In this document: positions 1 to 7,964 of the stretch, in pieces
Position numbering within the stretch: the stretch's first letter is position 1
Layout of the letters: each line of letters starts with the position of its first letter
NCBI RefSeq assembly: GCF_028288465.1
Contig: NZ_JAQBNR010000011.1
Span: 124,001-188,000, forward strand
Source of the DNA: Ferruginibacter sp.
GTDB taxonomy: Bacteria > Bacteroidota > Bacteroidia > Chitinophagales > Chitinophagaceae
Reading direction: 5' to 3'
DNA length: 64,000 nucleotides
The notes under the pieces: model-generated
Databases searched by the model: none
What the model saw: the letters and a program-made list of their open reading frames with translations, nothing else
Told to the model about the DNA's origin: nothing
Translations under genes and position numbers: made by a program

Positions 1-2
1 AA

Positions 3-404
3 CGGTTATCTGAAAGAGGCGGCGTACTGGGCGCCATGGAACGCATGTACCAGCGCAATAAAATCCAGGAAGAAAGTTTGTATTACGAGACGCTGAAGCA
101 TACCGGTGAATACCCCATCATTGGCGTGAATACTTTTTTAAATAAGAAGGGCAGCCCGACCATTTTGCCATCAGAAGTTATACGGAGTACTACAGCGGAA
201 AAAGATAACCAGATTGAAGCGGTTACTTTATTTCAGCAACGGCATAAAGATAGAGCGGCAGACATGTTACAACGTTTACAGCAGGTAGCAGTATCAAACG
301 GCAACCTTTTTGAAGAACTGATGGAAACGGTACAACACTGCACGCTGGGGCAAATTACCAATGCGCTTTACAATGTAGGTGGGAAGTATCGGAGGAATAT
401 GTAG
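3..404 (+). CDS. icmF: IcmF-type acyl-CoA mutase, C-terminal end (5' truncated)
   Basis: The reading frame is open from base 3 and begins [16 protein letters not shown], so this is the last ~130 residues of a longer protein that starts before the window. The stretches [19 protein letters not shown] and [12 protein letters not shown], and the ending [13 protein letters not shown], match the C-terminal part of the fused isobutyryl-CoA mutase IcmF (B12-dependent carbon-skeleton rearrangement of acyl-CoA with its own G-protein chaperone). A stand-alone methylmalonyl-CoA mutase large subunit is the alternative. The first in-frame ATG, at 36, is internal and not the start. The B12 and GTPase domains lie outside the window. 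Confidence 0.88.
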   Translation, partial: RLSERGGVLGAMERMYQRNKIQEESLYYETLKHTGEYPIIGVNTFLNKKGSPTILPSEVIRSTTAEKDNQIEAVTLFQQRHKDRAADMLQRLQQVAVSNGNLFEELMETVQHCTLGQITNALYNVGGKYRRNM

Positions 405-447
405 TAGTTTAAAATTAAAAATTCAAAAGTAAAAAGTAAAAAACATT

Positions 448-478
448 TGTTGCATACCGGCATAAGTTATGTGCAACA
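448..478 (+). terminator. weak hairpin after icmF
   Basis: TGTTGCA (448-454) pairs with TGCAACA (472-478). There is no T-run, so termination is only a possibility; the hairpin sits alone in the AT-rich gap between icmF and the next gene. Confidence 0.25.
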
Positions 479-533
479 TTCCTTCTCATAACTTACAGCT
501 TATAACCTATAACTTAAACTCATAATTAACTCC

Positions 534-1400
534 ATGGTTACCATCGAAAACAGCAAATTGAAAGCGGTTATATCTCCAAAAGGTGCAGAGCTGCAGAGTC
601 TTGTTAATAAAGAAGCCGGTATTGAATATATGTGGGGTGGTGATGCCGCTTACTGGAGCAAACACAGTCCTGTGCTGTTTCCTATTGTAGGCACGTTAAA
701 AAACGATACCTATTTTTATAAAGACGAAGTATACCATCTTCCCCGCCATGGGTTTGCAAGGGAAAGGGTTTTTTTAAAAGACCAGGTAAGCATGGAAGAA
801 GCCGTGTTTACGTTAACGCAGGATGCTGATACGCTGGCTGTATATCCGTTTGCCTTTATCCTGAAGCTCCGCTATCAATTGGCAGATGATAAATTAACCG
901 TAACGTATGAAGTGAGCAACAGCGGCTATGATGAGTTGCTGTTTTCTGTCGGGGCCCATCCTGCATTTGCGGTGCCGATGGTGGAAGGCACTGATTACGC
1001 CGATTATTTTCTTCAATTTAATGCAATCGAATCATTGAACAGGTGGAAATTAGAGGATGGTTTGATTGCCAACTATGCAGAACCATTGCCGGCAGAAAAT
1101 GGCAGGCTTCCTTTACAACATGATTTGTTTTACGAAGACGCTATTGTGTTAAAAAATATGCGGAGTAACCACATTACAATTGGTTGCACAAAGCATGCAC
1201 ATGGTATTCATTTTCATTTTAAAGATTTTCCTTTCTTCGGAATATGGGCTGCTAAGGATGCTGATTTTGTTTGTCTTGAACCCTGGTGCGGTATTGCAGA
1301 TGGCGTTGACCACAACCAGCAACTGAAAGATAAGGAAGGGATAATTAACCTGCCGGCAAATACTAACTGGCAGCGAAGCTGGACGGTGGAATGTTTTTAA
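534..1400 (+). CDS. aldose 1-epimerase family protein (LacX-like)
   Basis: This 288-residue cytoplasmic protein has no signal peptide. It shows the galactose-mutarotase-like fold of the LacX/YeaD group: an N-terminal segment VISPKGAELQSL, the loop HGFAR at residues 72-76, AHPAF at 141-145 with the likely catalytic His, and an LEPWCG segment near residue 250 that carries the likely general base Glu. Members interconvert sugar anomers, and LacX-like proteins often act on phosphorylated or uncommon sugars, so the substrate cannot be named. The ATG at 534 follows an AT-rich leader. The next gene begins only 13 nt after the stop, so the two are probably co-transcribed. Confidence 0.85.
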   Translation: MVTIENSKLKAVISPKGAELQSLVNKEAGIEYMWGGDAAYWSKHSPVLFPIVGTLKNDTYFYKDEVYHLPRHGFARERVFLKDQVSMEEAVFTLTQDADTLAVYPFAFILKLRYQLADDKLTVTYEVSNSGYDELLFSVGAHPAFAVPMVEGTDYADYFLQFNAIESLNRWKLEDGLIANYAEPLPAENGRLPLQHDLFYEDAIVLKNMRSNHITIGCTKHAHGIHFHFKDFPFFGIWAAKDADFVCLEPWCGIADGVDHNQQLKDKEGIINLPANTNWQRSWTVECF

Positions 1401-1413
1401 TCCAAATGAAAAA

Positions 1414-1966
1414 ATGACTAACACCGAAATTGAAGCCAGCTTATATAGGTTTATCAGGCCGAAGTACCCTGATGTTGAAATTAAGGTGCTGAATAGTGAT
1501 GAAAACATTCGCCAGGTATTTTTTACTGCAAGCCCCCTTTAAAGACTTATATCCACAACAACGGTATCACTATTTGATTCATTCAATTCCTGGTGATTTC
1601 TTCGAAAAAAATTTGACTAATACAGAATGGCTTGAATTGGCGCCGGGAGAAGATCCTGATGAACTTGACTATCATGACGATGAAACGCTTAAAGAAATAA
1701 CTGAGTCTGTGTTGAGTGTTTTACAGTACAAAGTTGATTTTGTTTCCATACTGGACAGACTATTTATGAAAGAGGATGCAGCATGTTGCGGAGACTTCTC
1801 GCATTCAAAAAAAATATTGAAACAGCTGGATTTTCCGGCAGCGGCACAATTTGATATTTTTCATGTTTTGATGAAGAAGGGAGGATATTGTGATTGCGAG
1901 ATTTTATTCAATGTATTTCGCGAAAGTGAGTATGCTCAAAAGTATTGGAGCAGCAGGTCCTGGTAG
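1414..1966 (+). pseudogene. DUF2695-type protein split by a +1 frameshift
   Basis: An ORF opens at ATG 1414 and runs in frame 1 to a TAA at 1540-1542 (43 codons including the stop). The continuation in the next frame, from about 1532, begins KDLYPQQRYHYLIHSIP and runs to 1966. Joined, they give one protein of about 183 residues whose last ~60 residues (CCGDFSHSKKILKQLDF, then GGYCDCEILFNV) look like DUF2695. The shift falls in AGC CCC CTT TAA A, a run of five C then three T. One extra base explains it: the length is 553 nt, one more than a multiple of three. An ATG at 1496 exists in the second frame but would discard the N-terminus. Possible causes are a true indel, an assembly error in the C-run, or programmed +1 shifting. 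Confidence 0.7.
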
Positions 1967-1982
1967 TTTTAGCCCCCGATTT

Positions 1983-2204
1983 TTATTCCAGCTCTTCACA
2001 AAAATAGCCTGCTTCAGTCAACAGGTTTTCTACTTCTTTGCCGGGAATATCGTTGGCTACCACCCGTAAAATTTTGTCGCAATCATGCAGGTCTACATTC
2101 CATTTATAAATATCGGGGTGTATGTTTAAACTGCTTTCTACGGCGTTGATATGATTAACATCTGTGAGGTTGGTTTTAAATACGAGTATCTGCATACAAC
2201 ACAT
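1983..2204 (-). CDS. small HMA-like protein lacking the metal motif
   Basis: This 73-residue protein (70 if Met4 at 2195 is the start) begins MQILVFKTNL and has the alternating strand-helix pattern of the ferredoxin-like heavy-metal-associated fold. Where copper chaperones carry CxxC after the first strand it has TDVNHINAVESSL, so no metal site is visible. Such proteins are common in Bacteroidota and have no defined role. The gene converges on the DUF2695 gene with a 16-nt gap. The fold assignment is inference from pattern only. Confidence 0.6.
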   Translation of the reverse strand: MCCMQILVFKTNLTDVNHINAVESSLNIHPDIYKWNVDLHDCDKILRVVANDIPGKEVENLLTEAGYFCEELE

Positions 2205-2287
2205 TTTAGTTACACAATATCTTTACGAATTTTATTTTAAAATGTACAGGCATACACCTTTTGATGTATGCCTGCAGCGGCTTTTGC

Positions 2288-2644
2288 TTATTGTTTTGTA
2301 TCCACCTGTTCATGTTCCTGCATTCCCCACCGGCCGCCACAGCGATTTCTCCATTCTGCTTTAAATTTTTCCTTTTCTTCCGGCGTCATGTGCCCCATCT
2401 TTTCCTGTAGCCTTGCTTTCCATTGCTGTCTGCCCGAACCACAGGGCCCGCCTTTAAAGCCACCAAACAATATTTTACTCAATAATAGAATACCGAGGGC
2501 TTGCACAAACGTAATTGTTTTTACCCCTAAAACTGCCGGCAGTATGGCATTCCACAAGCCCATTACTATAAAGCCTGCCAGCAGTAACACGGCGACGAAG
2601 AAGGTGAAAAACATTAATCCTTTTTTTATCCAGTGCTTTTTCAT
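2288..2644 (-). CDS. small membrane protein downstream of an ECF sigma factor
   Basis: The 118-residue product has two hydrophobic helices (about residues 8-30 and 38-60), then a Gly/Cys-rich turn (GGFKGGPCGSGRQQW) and a charged tail with MTPEEKEKFKAEWRNRCGG. The tail resembles helical heavy-metal-sensor or Spy/CpxP-like segments, but I do not recognise the family securely. It starts 62 nt after the sigma-factor gene on the same strand, so the two are probably one operon. An anti-sigma or sigma-target role is inference only; no classical anti-sigma domain is visible. Confidence 0.65.
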   Translation of the reverse strand: MKKHWIKKGLMFFTFFVAVLLLAGFIVMGLWNAILPAVLGVKTITFVQALGILLLSKILFGGFKGGPCGSGRQQWKARLQEKMGHMTPEEKEKFKAEWRNRCGGRWGMQEHEQVDTKQ

Positions 2645-2706
2645 TTTTATATTTTTTGTAAATCGGCAGTCATTGCTATGGCAATTGTTTTAGCTGCTTC
2701 TCTGAT

Positions 2707-3288
2707 TTAATAATTTAGTAACTCATCTTTTAAAATCTGCAATCTTTCTCTTAAATGCAATACCGCATAGCGTTTCCGGCTGATGAGTGTGGCCACACTT
2801 ACACCTGTTGCTGCTTCAATGTCTTTAAAGGAAACGCCATTCATTTCATGTTCTATAAATACGTCCCGCTGTTCGGCAGGCAGTTCGTTGAGTGCCAGTT
2901 GCAATTCGTCCCAGAAGATGTTGCGCAGGTATTCTGTTTCGGGATTGGTATCGGTTTGCAGTAAGATTTCTTTCCAGTCAAAACTGTCTTCTTCTGTTGA
3001 AGATGAAGTGAAAATATCATCTGCCAGTGGCAATTTCTTTTTGCGGTAGCTGTCGGTTATTTTATTGGTAGCCACCTTAAACAGCCAGCTGCTGGCCTGG
3101 TTAATCGGTTCGGTACTTCCGGCAAACTGGTAAAAAACATCCTGCAGGATGTCTTCCGCATCTTCCGGACTTGCCACCCTTTTTTTAATAAAGCCAAGCA
3201 AGCGCTTGCTCATACTTTTTATAATATGGGTGATATTTGTATCTCGGTCGGCACTCATTGCAGGTGATATAGTCAGCACATCTTCCAT
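2707..3288 (-). CDS. ECF-type RNA polymerase sigma factor
   Basis: This 193-residue sigma-70 family protein has region 2 with EDAEDILQDVFYQFAG and WLFKVATNKITDSYRKKK (about residues 40-85). Region 4 (about 130-185) contains LPAEQRDVFIEHEMNGVSFK and the helix-turn-helix ATGVSVATLISRKRYAV. It should direct core RNA polymerase to a small set of promoters. The downstream small membrane gene is the only visible candidate for a linked regulator. The N-terminal ~20 residues are poorly conserved, so Met9 or Met27 could be the start. Confidence 0.9.
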   Translation of the reverse strand: MEDVLTISPAMSADRDTNITHIIKSMSKRLLGFIKKRVASPEDAEDILQDVFYQFAGSTEPINQASSWLFKVATNKITDSYRKKKLPLADDIFTSSSTEEDSFDWKEILLQTDTNPETEYLRNIFWDELQLALNELPAEQRDVFIEHEMNGVSFKDIEAATGVSVATLISRKRYAVLHLRERLQILKDELLNY

Positions 3289-3435
3289 GTATACCTGTCA
3301 GACGGATAATGTTGCGCGATATTTTAAAGTTGTTAAATTATTTTTGCAAGTTCCTTGTTTTACGCAAAAAACCGGTTGGTTTTATTGATGGGTGGTTAAA
3401 ACGCCACTTATTTGGAAGATGCCATAACAGGGAAT

Positions 3436-3491
3436 GTACAAGCGTGCGACGCCAATGCAGTACCAAATAGCTTCTTAGCCCGGCCAAAAAA
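3436..3491 (-). repeat. dispersed repeat, copy 1, next to a stop codon
   Basis: On the minus strand this segment begins directly after the stop of the glycosylase gene. It contains GGCCGGGCTAAGAAGCTATT, a short variable part, then GGCGTCGCACGCTTGTACA. A close relative lies at 38903-38955, also directly after a minus-strand stop codon. The repeated position right behind genes suggests a small 3'-end element. Confidence 0.6.
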
Positions 3492-4229
3492 TTATTTGTA
3501 TAAAACCTGGCAATTGCCACAATAGAAACTGCTGCGGTGTTTTTTGCCGGTGTCTTCTTTTATGATGGGCAGGTTGCAACGGGTGCAGATTTTTTTATGG
3601 TAGGCCAGCCAGTGCTTTTTTAATTGATTGGCTTTTTTCCATTCTAAAAAATCGAAGCTGTAATTGCGGGCTTCTTTTACCAGCTGTTTTAAAACCGGTG
3701 CCGGTAATTTCCCGGTGATACTTTTTGGATGCAGCTTTATGCGGTACAGTACTTCGTTTTTGATGATATTGCCAACGCCGGAAAATATCTCCTGGTCCAG
3801 CAATACATCGCAAACCATTTCATCCGGTAAAGCTTTTAATTTTTTCAGCGCATTGGCAGGTTTCCATTTGTCGTTCAACACATCGCTGCTCCAGTCATAA
3901 ATGTCATCAGGCTTTTCATCCAGTTGTTTGATGGCGCATGTATAAAAATAAACTGTACCGTTTTTAAAACGAAGACAAAGGCGCAGGCTTTTGTCTGCCT
4001 TTGTTTGTTCGTTAAAACTGTAACTGCCAAAAAGCAGGAAATGTATTCTAAGGGTGGTGTGCGGAAAGCAAATTAAAAAGTGTTTACCCCAGCTTTTAAA
4101 ATCAATTACTTTTTTATTGATGAGGCCGGGTGCATCAATGGAAGCATTGCCAAAAGCATCCAGCACTTTTTTGTTGTTGAATTGCCGGACAAGTTCTTTC
4201 AGTAGTACGATGGATGGTCCTTCGGGCAT
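3492..4229 (-). CDS. Fpg/Nei family DNA glycosylase
   Basis: The protein (245 residues) begins MPEGP, which after Met removal leaves the catalytic N-terminal Pro and adjacent Glu of Fpg/endonuclease VIII enzymes (excision of oxidised bases plus AP lyase). The helix-two-turn-helix region includes LLDQEIFSGVGNIIKNEVLY. The C-terminus has a four-Cys zinc finger, CTRC then CGNC, that inserts into DNA. The short N-terminal domain looks closer to Nei-like enzymes than to MutM. The gene stands alone, with its stop abutting a dispersed repeat. Confidence 0.88.
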   Translation of the reverse strand: MPEGPSIVLLKELVRQFNNKKVLDAFGNASIDAPGLINKKVIDFKSWGKHFLICFPHTTLRIHFLLFGSYSFNEQTKADKSLRLCLRFKNGTVYFYTCAIKQLDEKPDDIYDWSSDVLNDKWKPANALKKLKALPDEMVCDVLLDQEIFSGVGNIIKNEVLYRIKLHPKSITGKLPAPVLKQLVKEARNYSFDFLEWKKANQLKKHWLAYHKKICTRCNLPIIKEDTGKKHRSSFYCGNCQVLYK

Positions 4230-4773
4230 ATTATTTTAATTATTGTCCTGCAAAAGCAAATCCATTTATACTGTAGTATTTATTTATTGCAGGCTGAGGT
4301 TAATCAGATGAAATATTGTGTTGCTTAGATAAAGCAAGACAGGATTTGTAGTTGGGCAAATAAGTAAATTAATGAGGTAGAATTTCGTCAAAGCCCTCAA
4401 ATACATGAGTAAGTTTATACACAACAGAATAGTGAAAAAATAAAAGCACTTGCATTTTTTACTTATTATAAAGCAAAGGAAATATTCGCCCAGGGTTTTA
4501 TCACTTCTTATGCTCTGCAGCAATTCACGTATTAATAGTGATATTGATGCTGAATCAACCTTCCTAAAATTCCCCGTTGATCATTGTAGATGATTTATCT
4601 ACGCAATTTTCTATGGCGATGAATAAAATGAAATGGTGCCAATACAACAAGATTCCACACACAACTTCAGCCTTCACTAAAGAATGGCTTGCAGGATAAA
4701 AGTCAGTGTCAACGGCACGATTTTTTTATAAGCTCATTCAATATATTTTCTTTCATTTTTTAAAATAGCAATT
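4230..4773. other. 544-nt intergenic region with a palindrome
   Basis: I see no convincing gene here; a 79-codon minus-strand ORF (4284-4523) is a low-complexity hydrophobic reading and was rejected. The region is AT-rich. The one clear structure is GTAGAT-GATTT-ATCTAC at 4586-4602, with perfect 6-bp arms, about 170 nt before the PfpI-family gene. It could be an operator or a small hairpin. Confidence 0.4.
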
Positions 4774-5361
4774 ATGACAACTCCAAATTTAAGCGGTAAG
4801 AAAGTGGCCATCATTACAGAGCATGGTTTTGAAGAAGTTGAACTTACCAGCCCAAAGAAAGCTTTGGAAGAAGCGGGAGCAACCGTGCATATTATTTCGA
4901 CACATGACTCGGTGAAGGCCTGGGATACTGATCATTGGTCGATAGAGCTTCCGGTGGATGCGCAAATTGACCAGGTAAGCAGTGATGATTATGATGCTTT
5001 GCTGATACCGGGTGGTGTATTGAACCCGGATAAGATGAGGACACAACGGCCATTTATTTCTTTTGCAGAAGAATTTTTAGAAGCAGGTAAACCTGTAGCC
5101 GCCATTTGTCACGGGCCGCAACTACTGATTGAAACAGGCCTGATAAAGGGAAAAGAAATGACTTCTTATCCGTCTTTAAAAACAGACCTTACCAATGCTG
5201 GTGTGTATTGGGTAGATAAGGAAGTGGTTACCGATAATGGTTTGATAACTAGTAGAAGCCCTGAAGATCTACCTGCATTTAATAAAAAGATAATTGAAGA
5301 GTTTGCGGAAGGGGTTCACAAAACCAGGAATGCATTTTCATCGACTGATGTGGCAAATTAA
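4774..5361 (+). CDS. PfpI/DJ-1 family glutamine amidotransferase-like protein
   Basis: This 195-residue cytoplasmic protein of the DJ-1/PfpI superfamily has the nucleophile elbow AAICHGPQLL, with Cys112 followed by His113, and Glu residues in EHGFEEVEL (about 16-23) that should polarise the Cys. The pattern matches the YhbO/PfpI subgroup, reported as stress-related deglycases or peptidases; the actual substrate is unknown. The DUF6496 gene follows after 23 nt and probably shares the transcript, which ends at the hairpin at 5623. Confidence 0.88.
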   Translation: MTTPNLSGKKVAIITEHGFEEVELTSPKKALEEAGATVHIISTHDSVKAWDTDHWSIELPVDAQIDQVSSDDYDALLIPGGVLNPDKMRTQRPFISFAEEFLEAGKPVAAICHGPQLLIETGLIKGKEMTSYPSLKTDLTNAGVYWVDKEVVTDNGLITSRSPEDLPAFNKKIIEEFAEGVHKTRNAFSSTDVAN

Positions 5362-5384
5362 TTACTAACAATAAATATTAACCC

Positions 5385-5600
5385 ATGGCAAAATATTCTA
5401 AAGCAGCTTCCAAAGAAGTTGAATCCTCCATGAAAAAAATGGAGAACGGTACACTTAAAAGTGGCAAGTCCGGAAAAAAAGTAACCAATCCCAAACAGGC
5501 TGTTGCAATAGGGTTGTCTGAAGCAAGAGAGAAGGGGGAAAAGGTTCCATCAAAAAGTGCTTCCTCTTCGGGTAAAAAAACTACTTCATCCAAAAAGTAA
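5385..5600 (+). CDS. DUF6496 small basic protein
   Basis: The 71-residue, Lys/Ser-rich protein has the core KKMENGTLKSGKSGKKVTN followed by PKQAVAIGLSEAREKG. This matches DUF6496, in which a GTLKSG segment precedes KQAIAIGLSEAR. Function is unknown; the tail of Ser and Lys is probably disordered. It lies directly behind the PfpI-family gene and just before a strong terminator. Confidence 0.85.
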   Translation: MAKYSKAASKEVESSMKKMENGTLKSGKSGKKVTNPKQAVAIGLSEAREKGEKVPSKSASSSGKKTTSSKK

Positions 5601-5622
5601 TTGCACAGATTTTTAACACGTT

Positions 5623-5659
5623 ACTACCCGGTTGATCTTCAACCGGGTAGTTTAATTTT
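5623..5659 (+). terminator. Rho-independent terminator
   Basis: ACTACCCGGTTG (5623-5634), loop ATCTT, CAACCGGGTAGT (5640-5651), a perfect 12-bp stem followed by TTAATTTT. It ends the PfpI-DUF6496 transcript. Confidence 0.88.
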
Positions 5660-5743
5660 AGCACCTGAAAGATTGCCCTGATTTTTCAGGTGTTTTTTGA
5701 AGGAGTTTTCGGGTTGCATATCATAGCAATTCGACTGTTTTAT

Positions 5744-6088
5744 TTACACATTACCGGTTTCGTCTTCATCGTCATTGGCTTCACTGTAAGAATTGTTTTC
5801 TTCATCTTCCTCGCCAATCATTTCATCATCGTCATCTAAATCAGCACCGGGTACGTCCAGGTCTTCGCCCGTTAAATCTGTGCCTTCGTTCAATGCTTCA
5901 CCATCTTCATCCGTATCGTCCAGCTGCGCACGCTGTTCGTTCAAATCTTCCTTATTGTTTTCATCTCCCGCAGCATCCAGTAAATCCAATTCCTGCTTTG
6001 TGATGCTGGCATCCTGGTCTTCCTTGTCAATCTGATTGATGGTCTCGTTTTTGCTTCCTGCAGCTGTATTAGTTTGTTCGTTTGTCAT
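5744..6088 (-). CDS. very acidic, probably disordered protein
   Basis: The 114-residue product is dominated by Asp, Glu and Asn with almost no hydrophobic core. It contains SITKQELDLLDAAGD near residue 30 and runs such as ADLDDDDEMIGEEDEENN. No domain is recognised. A second acidic protein at 6453-6761 shares the ITxxELDxL core and the same orientation, so the two may be diverged paralogues. The complementary Ser-rich plus-strand ORF is a shadow of this gene. Confidence 0.75.
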   Translation of the reverse strand: MTNEQTNTAAGSKNETINQIDKEDQDASITKQELDLLDAAGDENNKEDLNEQRAQLDDTDEDGEALNEGTDLTGEDLDVPGADLDDDDEMIGEEDEENNSYSEANDDEDETGNV

Positions 6089-6452
6089 AATTAGTTTTTA
6101 TAAATAAGCAGGCAAAAGCATGCCAATAAAAGTTATCTGTCTACTCTTGCTTCTGATTCAATGTCAATTTCTTAATTGATAAAGGCAGGCAAGACGCACC
6201 AACTTTTTAAGCGAACAAATATTAAGCTGCATACAGGTTTTAAAAAGTTGATAATTTAATTTTTCTTTTTTGTTGAATGGTACACATTTTGGTTATCAAC
6301 AATTATCCCGGTTGAAACTTTTACCTGCGTTGGCATTCAATAACTCCATATATATACAAGCCGGCTTTATTCAAAGAGCCGGCTTTTTATTTTAATCACG
6401 CTCGTGTTCAGCATTCATACATAATTGAATGCTGAAAAAAAAGATTCACCTG
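6089..6452. other. 364-nt intergenic region between two acidic-protein genes
   Basis: No ORF of quality is visible. The only clear element is a plus-oriented terminator at 6358-6390, which has no plus-strand gene in front of it. Confidence 0.45.
6358..6390 (+). terminator. orphan plus-strand terminator
   Basis: AAGCCGGCT (6358-6366) pairs with AGCCGGCTT (6377-6385), followed by TTTATTTT. The T-rich side is on the plus strand, but the neighbouring genes are both on the minus strand, so it may end a small non-coding transcript starting between about 6090 and 6330. Confidence 0.6.
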
Positions 6453-6761
6453 TTATCTTCTGAACTCTTTCTCTTCATCCTGTTCGTCTTCATCTTCTTC
6501 TGCCAGTTCATCAAAATCATCCGGCGAGGTTAAAAAATTATCTTCGTCTGATTCACTGTCCGTTTCGGCCGCAATCAAAGCATAAGCTTCACCATCAATA
6601 TCTTTTTCTTCCAGGGCATCCAGTTCATCCGCTGTAATTTCTTCCTCTTCATTAACCATATCCAGCTGGTCGTCGCCGTCAGTTGAAGCTGCAAATTCCA
6701 TGGTATCGTGTTTCAATTCGGGAGCAATTGGTTCCGGTGTAGCATCCTTGTTCTTTTTCAT
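6453..6761 (-). CDS. very acidic, probably disordered protein (second copy)
   Basis: This 102-residue protein has a basic start (MKKNKD) and then an acidic body with EEEITADELDALEEKD (about residues 38-53) and a C-terminus rich in Asp/Glu. It resembles the protein at 5744-6088 in composition and in the ITxxELDxL core. It has no signal peptide, membrane segment or known domain. A chaperone-like, nucleic-acid-mimic or cation-binding role is conceivable, but nothing in the sequence decides. Confidence 0.75.
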   Translation of the reverse strand: MKKNKDATPEPIAPELKHDTMEFAASTDGDDQLDMVNEEEEITADELDALEEKDIDGEAYALIAAETDSESDEDNFLTSPDDFDELAEEDEDEQDEEKEFRR

Positions 6762-6919
6762 AATTGATTGTTTTAATTACCTGATGTAAAATTATGCCAA
6801 TAAGGTAATTTTTGCAATGACTATCTTTAATTACCTGCCGGCAAAATACCTTAGCTTGTAATTTTGAAACTTAAATTTTCTGCACCGTTTTCCTTGTTAT
6901 TTTTATAAAAATTTTACCA

Positions 6920-7720
6920 ATGCACCAGCCTGATTACACTGCAAAAAAAATAGCCACCTCCATTACCATCGATGGCAATGTCGATAAACCGATATGGCAG
7001 CAGGCCGGCTGGAGTAAACGCTTTGTGGATATGGTTACCGGGGATGCGGGAATGTACAATACGCAAACAGCCATCCTTTGGAATGAGGAACATTTATACA
7101 TTGCTTTTAAGGCAGAGGAACCTTTTGTATGCGCACAGCTTACAGAACGGGACAGTATTGTTTTTTTAGAAAATGACCTGGAACTTTTTATTGAGGGGAA
7201 AGATTGTTATTACGAACTTGAAATAAATGCGGCCAATACGGTGTACGAGGTATTTTTTATCTGGAAAGATGCTTATGTAAAAGGAGGCAGATTTGATACA
7301 CCGCAGTTTGACGTGCATCAGCAACAGGCCTATACTTTTGGCGGCGATTACGACCGGAGTGGCCCCAGTTTCTGGAAGGGAACCAACCCCCGTGGCATTC
7401 GCTGGGCCTTTACCAATTTTGATATGCCGGGTCTGCAAACTGCAGTGCAGGTGCAGGGAACATTAAATGATAATACAGATGTTGATACAGGATGGACCTT
7501 AGAACTGGCCATACCGTGGAGCAGCCTAGCTTTGCTGGATCCTGAAAAGACAGTACCACCTGTTAGCGGCGATGTATGGACCATGTTTTTAGGGAGATTT
7601 CAAAAATTGATGAACGGCGGAAAAGAAGTTATACCTCATCCTGCAATGGTGTTAACCAGCCACGGCATTTATGATACGCATATGCCTGAAAAGTGGAGCA
7701 GGATAGCTTTTGAAATGTAG
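6920..7720 (+). CDS. CBM9-like carbohydrate-binding protein
   Basis: The 266-residue protein has the CBM9-like pattern: an N-terminal strand ITIDGNVDKPIWQQAGW, then TAILWNEEHLYIAFKAEEP, ENDLELFIE, ELEINAANTVYEV, and near the C-terminus GWTLELAIPWSSL. This fold binds glycans and is found alone or attached to secreted enzymes. No signal peptide is visible at the chosen ATG, so the protein may be cytoplasmic. The gene stands alone. Ligand unknown. Confidence 0.82.
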   Translation: MHQPDYTAKKIATSITIDGNVDKPIWQQAGWSKRFVDMVTGDAGMYNTQTAILWNEEHLYIAFKAEEPFVCAQLTERDSIVFLENDLELFIEGKDCYYELEINAANTVYEVFFIWKDAYVKGGRFDTPQFDVHQQQAYTFGGDYDRSGPSFWKGTNPRGIRWAFTNFDMPGLQTAVQVQGTLNDNTDVDTGWTLELAIPWSSLALLDPEKTVPPVSGDVWTMFLGRFQKLMNGGKEVIPHPAMVLTSHGIYDTHMPEKWSRIAFEM

Positions 7721-7769
7721 TTGATTTTCGGAGACAATGTTCATTTGCAAACGGGCAGAATAATGATCT

Positions 7770-7964
7770 CTAGTAGCAAAAATCACCCTGGCCCTTGTTG
7801 TTCTGCATTAATTTAGAAGAAGCAGCAATGGCTTTTATTTTTTTATTTACTTCTTTTCCTATCCAGTACAGGTGACTTACACCGGCATGCAGCAGACCTT
7901 CTCCAAGATCGGCTTCGGTATACACATAAGCATTGCTTTTTTTAGTTGAATTTTTTACAGGCAT
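7770..7964 (-). CDS. small hypothetical protein
   Basis: The 64-residue product starts MPVKNSTKKS and contains YVYTEADLGEGLLHAGVSHL, with composition typical of a real protein, but I recognise no family. It has no signal peptide or membrane helix. It converges on the CBM9-like gene and has no close co-directional neighbour. Confidence 0.5.
   Translation of the reverse strand: MPVKNSTKKSNAYVYTEADLGEGLLHAGVSHLYWIGKEVNKKIKAIAASSKLMQNNKGQGDFCY

Noticed and set aside
3338-3520. 60-codon minus ORF over the end of the glycosylase gene
   Set aside because: It overlaps the glycosylase coding region and a dispersed repeat, and its composition is not protein-like.
4284-4523. 79-codon minus ORF in the 544-nt intergenic region
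   Set aside because: Low-complexity hydrophobic reading of AT-rich DNA without a plausible start context or family.
5793-6035. Ser-rich 80-codon plus ORF
   Set aside because: Complement of Asp/Glu codons in the acidic protein gene, a typical shadow.
6121-6150. Possible fourth copy of the 19-bp operator (CTGTCTACTC)
   Set aside because: Only the left half matches; there is no inverted partner and no -7 element in register.
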